DNA from: Pseudomonadota bacterium | GTDB taxonomy: Bacteria; Pseudomonadota; Alphaproteobacteria; Rhodospirillales; Casp-alpha2 | Direction: 5' to 3' | DNA length: 5,687 nucleotides | NCBI GenBank assembly: GCA_022563215.1 | Contig: JADFNT010000124.1 | Span: forward strand, 1 to 5,687 | In this document: positions 1 to 5,670 of the stretch, in pieces | Layout: each line of letters opens with the position of its first letter | Numbering within the stretch: the first letter of the stretch is position 1 | The notes under the pieces: generated by a model | Databases searched by the model: none | What the model saw: only the letters and a program-made list of their open reading frames with translations | Told to the model about the DNA's origin: nothing | Made by a program: the position numbers and the translations under genes

Positions 1-237
1 ATCTCGGCGGCCGTCGAGGAGCAATCCGCGGCGACCCAGGAGATCGCGCGCAACGTTACCGAAGCCGCCACCTACACCGATAAAGTGACGATCGACATCG
101 CCGGGGTCACCAAAGCGGCCGGCGAAACCCAGCAAGCCTCCGGCCAAGTGGTCACCGCGGCCGACGAGTTGGCCCAACAAGCCGATTTGTTGCGCGCCGA
201 CGTCGGCAAGTACCTGGAAGAAATCAAGGCCGCGTGA
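1..237 (+). CDS. Methyl-accepting chemotaxis protein, C-terminal end (5' part outside window)
   Basis: Frame 1 is open from the window edge to a TGA at 235-237 and encodes the last 78 residues of a chemoreceptor. It starts with ISAAVEEQSAATQEIA, which belongs to the conserved part of the cytoplasmic signalling domain (MCPsignal) that forms an antiparallel coiled-coil hairpin and contacts CheA and CheW. The rest is the Ala/Gln/Glu-rich descending helix with heptad spacing (AGETQQASGQV, ADELAQQADLL), including E/Q-rich positions that could be methylated by CheR. The protein ends in EEIKAA. I see no C-terminal CheR/CheB-docking pentapeptide of the NWETF type. The sensor domain, membrane helices and ligand lie outside the window, so the stimulus is unknown. 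A strong terminator follows, so this is the last gene of its transcript. Family assignment is firm; the individual receptor cannot be named. Confidence 0.93.
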   Translation: MSAAVEEQSAATQEIARNVTEAATYTDKVTIDIAGVTKAAGETQQASGQVVTAADELAQQADLLRADVGKYLEEIKAA

Positions 238-302
238 CCCGTCGTGCGACCCCGTCGCGCGGGGCTTGGGTAACGGATGCAATGACAACGCCGACAACGA
301 AG

Positions 303-340
303 CGGGCTGCGGCAAATATAGCCGCGGCCCGTTTTCTTTT
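303..340 (+). terminator. Rho-independent terminator after the chemoreceptor gene
   Basis: An 11-bp stem pairs 303-313 with 321-331 and contains one G-T wobble. The loop is 7 nt (AAATATA), and the tract TTTTCTTTT at 332-340 follows immediately. Orientation and position, 65 nt after the chemoreceptor stop, fit termination of that gene. Read on the minus strand the hairpin has no good U-tract, so it is a weaker candidate terminator for the opposing CMD gene, which ends at 353. Confidence 0.85.
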
Positions 341-352
341 CCCCGTTGGCGC

Positions 353-898
353 CTAAAACGGCGATTCGGCGCCTTCCGGCGGCGCGATCTCGAAGGTGTT
401 GAGGACCATCGAGATCAACGAGTAATAGCCCATCACCGCGGCCAGTTCCGCCGCCCCTTCCCGGCCCAGGGCATCGACGACCCCGGCAAAGGCGTCGTCG
501 CCGACCCGGCGTTGTTCCAGGGCTTCTTGGCAGAAATCGTACACCGCCTTTTCCTCGGCCGATTGGAATTCCGGCGTTTTCTTGTCGCCGATGGCGGCGA
601 TGATTTCCGGCGCCAACCCTTCCTTTTCGGCGATCGGCGCATGGGCGCACCATTCGTAGGCCGCGGTCCAGAACCGGGCCGTCATCAGGATCGCCAGTTC
701 CCGCAAAGGGCCCGGCAAGGCGCCCTCGAAACGAATGTGGGCGCCCAGCCCCTGAACGTAATCGGCGATATCGGGGCATTGCAGAAGCGCCACGAACGGC
801 CCCCGGACCCCGCCACGCGGTCCACCCGCGATAGTGTCGTAGACTTCCTTCTGCCGGCCCGCGAGGGTCCCGGGGTCGAGTTCGGGCAACCGCTGCAT
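353..898 (-). CDS. Carboxymuconolactone decarboxylase (CMD) family protein lacking the AhpD cysteine pair
   Basis: The product has 181 residues and starts at the ATG at 896-898 with MQRLPELDP. A longer reading frame exists upstream, but this ATG has an AGGAA site at 906-910 (7-nt spacing) and begins like family members. The CMD helical core runs from about residue 55 to 105, with RELAILMTARFW followed by YEWCAHAPIAEKEGL. By spacing, E67 and H86 match the Glu and His of the AhpD proton relay, which are 19 residues apart. The two AhpD cysteine positions are A79 and E82 here, so thiol-dependent peroxidase activity is unlikely. The family also contains gamma-carboxymuconolactone decarboxylase (beta-ketoadipate pathway) and many members of unknown substrate. 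Length exceeds that of PcaC (about 130 residues), with an N-terminal extension and a C-terminal helical region. It lies 34 nt downstream of the SDR gene on the same strand, which suggests co-transcription and a shared catabolic role. Cytoplasmic; substrate unknown. Confidence 0.85.
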   Translation of the reverse strand: MQRLPELDPGTLAGRQKEVYDTIAGGPRGGVRGPFVALLQCPDIADYVQGLGAHIRFEGALPGPLRELAILMTARFWTAAYEWCAHAPIAEKEGLAPEIIAAIGDKKTPEFQSAEEKAVYDFCQEALEQRRVGDDAFAGVVDALGREGAAELAAVMGYYSLISMVLNTFEIAPPEGAESPF

Positions 899-905
899 TT
901 TAAAA

Positions 906-910
906 TTCCT
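906..910 (-). promoter_or_regulatory. Ribosome binding site (AGGAA) fixing the start of the CMD gene
   Basis: On the minus strand AGGAA lies 7 nt before the ATG at 896-898. This favours the 181-residue product over an extension that would overlap the 3' end of the SDR gene. Confidence 0.6.
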
Positions 911-932
911 TTTTTGTCCCGGTGGATAGAAT

Positions 933-1739
933 CTAACCGACGCGGCAGCCGCGGCCGCCATCGACGGGAAGCGCCGTGCCGGTGATGAAGTTGGCTTCGT
1001 CGGAAGCCAGGAAAAGCGCCGCATAGGCGACGTCCCAGGCGGTCCCCATCTTGCCGCGAAGCGGTATCTTGGCGTCCCGTTCCCGGGCCACGTCTTCGCG
1101 GGGGCGGTCCCAGGCCTCGGCCCGACGGTCGACCGCCATCGGGGTATCCATCAGCCCCGGCAGGATGACGTTGGCGCGGATGCCGTATTCGGCGTTCTGG
1201 ATCGCCAGTTGTTCGGTCAGCGCGATCATCGCCGACTTCGTCGCCTTGTAGGCGACCCAGGGGTATTCCTCCCTGGCCGCCATCGAGGAAATGCTGACGA
1301 TGACGCCGCTTTTCTGTTCGCGCATCACCGGCAGCGCGTGTTTGCAGGCATAGACCATGGACCGGAGGTTGACGGCAACGATGCGGTCGAAGGCCTCGGA
1401 TTCGATCTCGGTGATCTCGGCGTCGCCGCCCTCGACGCTGATGCCGACGTTGTTGTGCAGGATGTCGATGCGACCCCATTTGTCGACACAGGCCCGGACG
1501 GCCGCCTTGACCTCCGCCTCAATCGTCACGTCGGCCTCGACGGCCGCAGCCTCGCCGCCTTCGTCCTCGATCATCCGCACCGTATCGCGCGCCGATTCCA
1601 GGTTGCGGTCCACGGCCATGACCTTGGCGCCTTCGCGGGCATACAGGATCGACGTGGCACGGCCGTTGCCGACGGCCGGGGTCGGCCCCGGGCTCTGGCC
1701 GGCGCCGAAAACGAGAGCGATTTTGTCCTTGAGACGCAT
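933..1739 (-). CDS. Short-chain dehydrogenase/reductase (SDR), probably NAD-dependent
   Basis: The product has 268 residues, the usual length of a classical SDR, with one Rossmann domain. Visible motifs are a glycine-rich nucleotide loop (G12-A-G14 to G24-N-G26), D44 at the end of beta-2 (VMAVD, favouring NAD over NADP), NNVG at 96-99, N124, S151, Y164 and K168 (YKATK), and PG in ILPGLMDTP. S-Y-K with N124 is the complete catalytic tetrad. The C-terminal FITGTALPVDGG is typical of the classical family. The glycine loop is about 8 residues longer than the canonical GxxxGxG and lacks the usual Thr before the first Gly. The start chosen is the ATG at 1737-1739, because GGAGG at 1746-1750 lies 6 nt upstream; an in-frame ATG at 1752-1754 lies on the wrong side of that site. 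It is first in a probable operon with the CMD gene. It should oxidise or reduce a hydroxyl/keto group; the substrate cannot be deduced. Confidence 0.92.
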   Translation of the reverse strand: MRLKDKIALVFGAGQSPGPTPAVGNGRATSILYAREGAKVMAVDRNLESARDTVRMIEDEGGEAAAVEADVTIEAEVKAAVRACVDKWGRIDILHNNVGISVEGGDAEITEIESEAFDRIVAVNLRSMVYACKHALPVMREQKSGVIVSISSMAAREEYPWVAYKATKSAMIALTEQLAIQNAEYGIRANVILPGLMDTPMAVDRRAEAWDRPREDVARERDAKIPLRGKMGTAWDVAYAALFLASDEANFITGTALPVDGGRGCRVG

Positions 1740-1744
1740 TGTCT

Positions 1745-1750
1745 TCCTCC
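1745..1750 (-). promoter_or_regulatory. Ribosome binding site (GGAGGA) for the SDR gene
   Basis: GGAGGA on the minus strand ends 5 nt before the ATG at 1737-1739. It is the strongest Shine-Dalgarno match in the window and decides between two in-frame ATGs, excluding the one at 1752-1754. Confidence 0.75.
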
Positions 1751-1802
1751 CCATTCAACTTGACGGATAGAACCGCCGCCAAGGAGGGCTTTCACCCCCC
1801 GG

Positions 1803-2987
1803 TTATTTTTTCGGTTTTTTTCCCAGCCCGCCCAGTTTGTCTTTTGCCGCGCCGAAGGGGCCGTCTTCGTCTTCGTCATCCTCATCCTCATCCTTGGCGG
1901 CGCTTTTCTTTTTAAAACGGTCGAAGAAAGATCCCAGTCCTTTTTTCGATTTCCTGTCCCGAGCGTCCTCGTCGCCGTCTTCGTCATCGATAAAGGAATC
2001 GCCATTTCCGTCCTCGTCTTCATCGTCTTCGCCGTCCTCATCACCCCCTTTGGCGCTCTTCCTTCTGCGGCGGATGAAGAAAACGCCGCCGCCGACCGCC
2101 GCCAGCAACGCCACCAACCCGCCGCCCATGGCCGCCCAGTCACCGGTCGTCATCCCGTAATCGGGGACCTTGGGTTTTTTCTTTTTCTTTACTTTCGACT
2201 TGTAGGGAACGCCCTTTTCCTTGGCTTCCATTTCCCCAGCCAAATCCGGTTTTTCGATCTCGATCCATTTCGACACCAGGGGTTTTTGGCCGAAGTGTTC
2301 CGGTTTTTCGAAGGAAAGGTCGCCGAAGCAAAGCCGCTTGATCCATCCGTCGTCGGGGAGCTTCAGGGTCGCAATCAGGCTCCCGGAGATACCGCCGGGA
2401 ACGCCGAAGTAGTGGACGATCCGCTCGGCACCGCTCTTGTCCTTGAAGGTGAAGCTGACGTTGTCGACCCGCTGGTCGCCGTCCATGTCGAGGGTAAAGA
2501 CCCGGAACAGCCAATGCTTGACGCCTTCGACCTTGGTCACCTGCACGTTCCAGAAATTTTCAAGCCGCCGGTCGCAGGCGGCGGGCTTCGCCGGCAACCG
2601 TTGGGCGGGGGCGGCGGTCCGGCCGCTGGATTTCGGCGGTTCGGGAACCGGATACCTGTCCGGTTCTTGGGTTAAATAATGCCGTCTGGGGCGCGGCGGC
2701 GGACTGGTGGTCCTGGTTTTTTTCCGTGGCTTGGTCTTCGGCAGGAGCGGGCGTTGGCTCCAGGTTTCGATGGATTCGCTGCACCAGCCTTCCGACGTGG
2801 CCACTTGCACGGTTTCGTCGGCGGGGTTGATGGATATCTTCGGGAATTCCCCCGACTCCTTCAATTTCCCGATCAGCGTGTCGCAGTTCATCTCCGCCGC
2901 CTGGGCCGGGGTTGCCCCGGAGGAGCCTAAGAGAAGGGCGGCAAGGACGACGGCGATCACCGCGGCGGCATTGGATTTTGCCTGCAT
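1803..2987 (-). CDS. Secreted/anchored single-pass membrane protein with charged low-complexity tail, function unknown
   Basis: I do not recognise this 394-residue protein. Residues 1-30 form a Sec signal peptide (K4, hydrophobic core 8-20, likely cut after PAQA). Residues 32-76 are a small segment with C35 and C69. Residues 79-137 are a Pro/Arg/Lys-rich linker, probably disordered. Residues 138-245 look like a beta-rich domain with C138, C220 and a DMDGDQRVD loop at 167-175 resembling calcium-binding loops. Residues 256-273 are lysine-rich. Residues 284-305 form a glycine-rich membrane helix followed by RRRRK, which suggests the C-terminus is inside. The tail has acidic blocks at 316-344 and 366-375 alternating with basic blocks at 345-365 and 382-394. 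Gene quality is supported by consistent codon use, a start with GGAGG 11 nt upstream (2999-3003), and a domain plan that makes sense. It is divergent from rlmN and 63 nt upstream of the SDR gene. An envelope role is an inference from topology only. Confidence 0.8.
   Translation of the reverse strand: MQAKSNAAAVIAVVLAALLLGSSGATPAQAAEMNCDTLIGKLKESGEFPKISINPADETVQVATSEGWCSESIETWSQRPLLPKTKPRKKTRTTSPPPRPRRHYLTQEPDRYPVPEPPKSSGRTAAPAQRLPAKPAACDRRLENFWNVQVTKVEGVKHWLFRVFTLDMDGDQRVDNVSFTFKDKSGAERIVHYFGVPGGISGSLIATLKLPDDGWIKRLCFGDLSFEKPEHFGQKPLVSKWIEIEKPDLAGEMEAKEKGVPYKSKVKKKKKPKVPDYGMTTGDWAAMGGGLVALLAAVGGGVFFIRRRRKSAKGGDEDGEDDEDEDGNGDSFIDDEDGDEDARDRKSKKGLGSFFDRFKKKSAAKDEDEDDEDEDGPFGAAKDKLGGLGKKPKK
1863..1892 (-). 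repeat. Low-complexity trinucleotide tract encoding an Asp/Glu run
   Basis: Ten consecutive GAC/GAT/GAA/GAG codons encode residues 366-375 of the unknown membrane protein. The tract is degenerate and not a perfect microsatellite, so selection on the acidic protein is more likely than simple slippage, although length variation between strains is possible. Confidence 0.6.
1965..2042 (-). repeat. Second low-complexity acidic tract in the same gene
   Basis: Twenty-six codons (residues 316-341) are mainly Asp, Glu and Gly, interrupted by NGDSFI. It directly follows the basic stop-transfer sequence of the membrane helix and resembles the shorter downstream acidic tract, from which it is separated by a basic, aromatic-containing segment. 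Confidence 0.55.
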
Positions 2988-3158
2988 ATCCCAAAAACCC
3001 TCCGAATGCTGCGGACTGTACCTTCATTTCCCCGCCATAAGAACCGCCTTCTCCCTGCCCTTCCCTCGACAAAGCCGGAGAATGCTGAATATTTCCCATT
3101 CCGCCGGCGGGTGTTCTTTTTCGTGGGTCCGGGCCCCCGGCGTGTTATAGGGTCGCCG

Positions 3159-4277
3159 ATGATGACCGACGAACGTAAAAACCTGATCGGGCTCGAGCGC
3201 GACGAGCTGGCCGCCGAGCTGGCGGCCATCGGCGAGAAGCCGTTCCGCGCCAAGCAGCTTTGGCATTGGATTTATCACCGGGGCGAGGGCGATTTCGCCA
3301 AGATGACAACGTTGTCCAAAGACGCGCGGGCGAAACTCGCCGAGCGCTTCCGCGTTACCCGGCCCGAGATCGCCAGCGAGCAGAAGTCCCAGGACCGGTC
3401 CCGGAAATGGCTGCTCAGGTTCGACGACGGCAACGAGGCCGAATGCGTCTTTATCCCCGAGGACGACCGCGGCGCGCTGTGCATCTCGTCCCAGGTCGGG
3501 TGCACGCTGACGTGCCCGTTCTGCCACACCGGCACCCAGAGGCTGGTCCGCAACCTGAGCGCGGCCGAGATCGTCGGCCAGTTGATGATCGCCCGCGACG
3601 CCTGCGGCGAATGGCCCAGTCCCAAGGGCGGGCGGCTGTTGTCCAACATCGTCGTGATGGGCATGGGCGAGCCCTTGTACAATTTCGACAACGTTGCCAA
3701 GGCCCTTAGAATCATCATGGACCCGGAAGGCATCTCGGTGTCGAAACGGCGGATCACGCTGTCGACCTCGGGCGTGGTGCCGATGATGGCGCGGTGCGGC
3801 GACGAGCTCGGCGTCAACCTGGCGGTCAGCCTGCATGCCTGCACCGACGACCTGCGCGACCAGTTGGTGCCGATCAACCGCAAGCACCCGATCAAGGAGC
3901 TGTTAAAGGCCTGCCGCGCCTATCCCGGCGCCAACAACGCGCGCCGCATCACCTTTGAATACGTAATGCTAAAGGGCGTCAACGATTCCGACGCCGACGC
4001 CAGGGAGTTATTGCGGCTGGTTCGCGGCATCCCGGCCAAGTTCAACCTGATCCCCTTCAACCCGTGGCCGGGGGCAACCTTTGAATGCTCGAGCCCGGCA
4101 ACGATGAAGCGGTTCGCCCAAATCCTCAACGACGGCGGCCTGTCGGCGCCGATCCGCACGCCCCGGGGCCGCGACATCATGGCCGCCTGCGGGCAGTTGA
4201 AATCGGCCAGCCAACGCCAACGGCGGAAAAGCGTCGTCCCGAAGGACGCCCCAAAGACCGCCATTATGGACGCCTGA
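3159..4277 (+). CDS. rlmN: Dual-specificity RNA methyltransferase RlmN (23S rRNA A2503 / tRNA A37 C2-methylation)
   Basis: The product of 372 residues (family about 350-410) is a radical-SAM enzyme that methylates C2 of A2503 in 23S rRNA and of A37 in a subset of tRNAs. The N-terminal helical domain (about 1-85, with [12 protein letters not shown]) is typical. The iron-sulphur motif CxxxCxxC is C115, C119 and C122 in [17 protein letters not shown] is the SAM-binding motif. The two further catalytic cysteines are present: C108, seven residues before C115 as in E. coli C118/C125, and C344 in AACGQL, matching E. coli C355 that becomes the methylated intermediate. PEDDRG lies just before C108. 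The start is one of two adjacent ATGs (3159 or 3162), with AGGG at 3149-3152. The frame is open further upstream to 3006, but that extension is Arg/Pro/Phe-rich and not family-like. The gene is divergent from the unknown membrane protein and convergent with the D-amino-acid enzyme gene. Housekeeping, cytoplasmic; very secure. Confidence 0.97.
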   Translation: MMTDERKNLIGLERDELAAELAAIGEKPFRAKQLWHWIYHRGEGDFAKMTTLSKDARAKLAERFRVTRPEIASEQKSQDRSRKWLLRFDDGNEAECVFIPEDDRGALCISSQVGCTLTCPFCHTGTQRLVRNLSAAEIVGQLMIARDACGEWPSPKGGRLLSNIVVMGMGEPLYNFDNVAKALRIIMDPEGISVSKRRITLSTSGVVPMMARCGDELGVNLAVSLHACTDDLRDQLVPINRKHPIKELLKACRAYPGANNARRITFEYVMLKGVNDSDADARELLRLVRGIPAKFNLIPFNPWPGATFECSSPATMKRFAQILNDGGLSAPIRTPRGRDIMAACGQLKSASQRQRRKSVVPKDAPKTAIMDA

Positions 4278-4305
4278 GGACAAGGCGCGCCAAAGCTTAA
4301 GCCTC

Positions 4306-5451
4306 CTACCAGCCGTTGCAGCGCCCCCAGGTGGCGATGACCTCGGTGCCCCCACCGCCTTCATCGCTATCGATGACGTTATAGGCGTCGTAGGCGGCCG
4401 CCGTCATGCACACGTGGTTGGGCAGCACCCGTACCTTCGAGCCGACCGGCAAATCGTCGAACGGCAGCGGCCCGTCACCGGTGACCTGGCCGTGTTCTTG
4501 GTGCACCGAGGCGACGCGAAGCCCGGGGATCGGCTCGGCGGTTTGGGCGTCGCACACCAGCCCATAGCCGCAGTCGTCATCGAGCGCCGCCGTGGCCCGA
4601 TCCTTCGACAGCGCCAGCCCGCCGGCGTCGATATAGACTTGGTTCCGGTCGCGCCCGTGGGCCATCACCGTGGCCAGGACGGAAATGGCGATTTCATCGA
4701 TGGCCCGGGTGCCGAGGCCGGCCTGGAACAGGTCGCCGAACATGTAGACGCCGGGGCGGACCTCGGTGACGCCGGTAACGTCACGGGCGAACATCACGCA
4801 CGGCGTCGACCCGGTGCTGACGGTGGGGCACGGAATTCCGGCCCCGGCGATCCTTTCCGCCGCCCTGACGGCGCCGGCCCGTTCCTCCTCGGCGACGGCG
4901 GCCATGTCGTCTTCGGTCCGGCAGGCATAAGAATGCCCGGCGTGGGTCAACACACCCGCGAACTCCGCCTTTGCGGCCGCCGCCAAGGTGCCGGCGATGT
5001 CCAAAAGGTCGGCCGATTCGGGCACCACGCCGGTGCGGTGCTCGCCGCAATCGATTTCGGCCAGCACCTTGAAGGCGCCGTCCCTGGGGCCGGGATGGGC
5101 GGCAATGGCCTTGGCCACGCCGGCGTTGTCGGTGATCAGCTTCAGGTCCGCGCCGCGGTCGATCAGCGCCGCCGCCTGGTCGAGCTTCGCCGGCACGATG
5201 CAGACGGCATTGGTGATGTCGGTGATGCCGTGGCCGAGGAAATACTCGGCTTCATTGAGGGTCGAGACGGTGATGCCGCCGAAATTGCCGTCCACCGCCA
5301 GCCCGGCCACGTCGGCGGATTTGGCGGTCTTCATGTGCGGGCGCAGGCCGACGCCCAGCGCCTTGACGCGCTCGGTCATGGCCTGGGTGTTGCGGGCGAG
5401 GCGGGCCCGATCGAGGATCAGGGCCGGGGTCGGAAGGTCGTCGAGGTCCAT
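4306..5451 (-). CDS. D-serine dehydratase-like / D-threonine aldolase family PLP enzyme (fold type III)
   Basis: The product has 381 residues, starting MDLDDLPTPALILD as is typical for the family (AlaR-like N-terminal barrel plus C-terminal D-Ser-dehydratase domain). RPHMKTAK at 37-44 contains the probable PLP lysine K41. STGSTP is the phosphate-binding loop. H346 and C348 in PNHVC form the metal pair, at almost the same positions as the zinc ligands H347/C349 reported for the eukaryotic enzyme. D-threonine aldolases usually have HxD there, so a dehydratase acting on D-serine, D-threonine or a 3-hydroxyaspartate is favoured over an aldolase; exact substrate unknown. The ATG at 5449-5451 is chosen for family fit, although no Shine-Dalgarno sequence precedes it; an in-frame TTG at 5479-5481 would add ten unlike residues. 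A REP-like hairpin lies 10 nt upstream. The gene stops 28 nt from rlmN, in convergent orientation. Cytoplasmic; probable role in D-amino-acid breakdown. Confidence 0.88.
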   Translation of the reverse strand: MDLDDLPTPALILDRARLARNTQAMTERVKALGVGLRPHMKTAKSADVAGLAVDGNFGGITVSTLNEAEYFLGHGITDITNAVCIVPAKLDQAAALIDRGADLKLITDNAGVAKAIAAHPGPRDGAFKVLAEIDCGEHRTGVVPESADLLDIAGTLAAAAKAEFAGVLTHAGHSYACRTEDDMAAVAEEERAGAVRAAERIAGAGIPCPTVSTGSTPCVMFARDVTGVTEVRPGVYMFGDLFQAGLGTRAIDEIAISVLATVMAHGRDRNQVYIDAGGLALSKDRATAALDDDCGYGLVCDAQTAEPIPGLRVASVHQEHGQVTGDGPLPFDDLPVGSKVRVLPNHVCMTAAAYDAYNVIDSDEGGGGTEVIATWGRCNGW

Positions 5452-5461
5452 GACCGGGATT

Positions 5462-5496
5462 CTAGAGCGAATTCCATTCAAATGGAATCGCTCTAG
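5462..5496. repeat. REP-like near-perfect inverted repeat immediately upstream of the D-amino-acid enzyme start
   Basis: The left arm 5462-5478 pairs with 5481-5496 around a 2-nt centre. All 16 bases of the right arm match the left arm, which carries one extra A as a bulge at 5470/5471. The arms begin and end CTAG and contain GAGCGA and ATTCCATT. On the plus strand four T residues (5497-5500) follow. From memory, palindromes with this kind of core (GCGATTCC...GGAATCGC) are dispersed between genes in alphaproteobacteria, but copy number here cannot be seen: there is only one in the window. It could also act as a weak plus-strand terminator or as an mRNA hairpin in the leader of the gene at 4306-5451. 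Confidence 0.75.
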
Positions 5497-5534
5497 TTTT
5501 GCCTCTGGCCGCTCAAGCGCCGCGCGGGCTTATC

Positions 5535-5561
5535 GCATGTTTCCACTTACGTGAAAAATGC
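5535..5561. other. Imperfect hairpin / possible operator in the divergent intergenic region
   Basis: GCATGTTTCCAC (5535-5546) can pair with GTGAAAAATGC (5551-5561) around TTAC, with one mismatch and one bulged base. It lies between the D-amino-acid enzyme gene and the promoter candidate of the right-edge gene, so it could be a protein-binding site for either. The rest of 5497-5580 shows nothing else I can name. Imperfect dyads of this size can arise by chance. Confidence 0.3.
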
Positions 5562-5580
5562 TCTGGGAACTTCCCTAGCC

Positions 5581-5608
5581 TTGCTCAAGAACCTGTTTTG
5601 CCTATACT
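5581..5608 (+). promoter_or_regulatory. Candidate sigma-70 type promoter for the right-edge gene
   Basis: TTGCTC (5581-5586) and TATACT (5603-5608) are separated by 16 nt. The -10 matches 5 of 6 consensus positions; the -35 matches only TTG. Transcription would start near 5615, giving a leader of about 55 nt before the ATG at 5671. Confidence 0.45.
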
Positions 5609-5670
5609 CAGGCCGCTTTTTCGGGGGCGGAGGGAATTGGCGCTCCGGAAAGCCCAAGGATTTTAGAGCC

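Noticed and set aside
250..264. CCCCG/CGGGG hairpin just after the chemoreceptor stop
   Set aside because: It has only a 5-bp stem and no T-tract; the hairpin at 303-331 is far better.
1783..1800. Possible terminator between the unknown protein gene and the SDR gene (minus strand, GGGGGG/CCCTCC stem)
   Set aside because: It has a 6-bp stem with a wobble and is followed by TTGGCGG, not a T-run. Read-through into the SDR gene cannot be excluded.
1837..2160. Plus-strand open frame encoding a serine-rich polypeptide
   Set aside because: It is the antisense of the Asp/Glu-rich tail; GAC/GAA-type codons read backwards give Ser and Phe. It has no ribosome binding site or family resemblance.
3006..3158. 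N-terminal extension of rlmN by 51 codons
   Set aside because: The added residues are basic and aromatic with no RlmN similarity, and would cover the whole promoter region; the double ATG at 3159/3162 fits the family start.
3024..3887. Long minus-strand open frame opposite rlmN
   Set aside because: High GC keeps the antisense frame open; the translation is Arg/Gly/His-rich without motifs, and rlmN on the other strand is certain.
4278..4305. Bidirectional terminator between the convergent rlmN and D-amino-acid enzyme genes
   Set aside because: It has only short palindromes (GGCGCGCC, GCTTAAGC), with no stem of useful length and no T-tract.
5452..5481. TTG start adding ten residues to the D-amino-acid enzyme
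   Set aside because: The added residues are encoded partly by the inverted repeat, no Shine-Dalgarno sequence precedes the TTG, and the family normally begins at MDLDDLPTPA.
4414..5496. 360-codon plus-strand open frame opposite the D-amino-acid enzyme gene
   Set aside because: It is antisense to a confidently assigned gene, the composition is Gly/Arg/His/Asp-rich, and no recognisable domain is visible.
5637..5666. Short TTG-started leader peptide frame after GGAGGG in the leader of the right-edge gene
   Set aside because: It is nine codons from a TTG with too-short spacing from the G-rich tract, with no run of regulatory codons or attenuator hairpin; best treated as chance.
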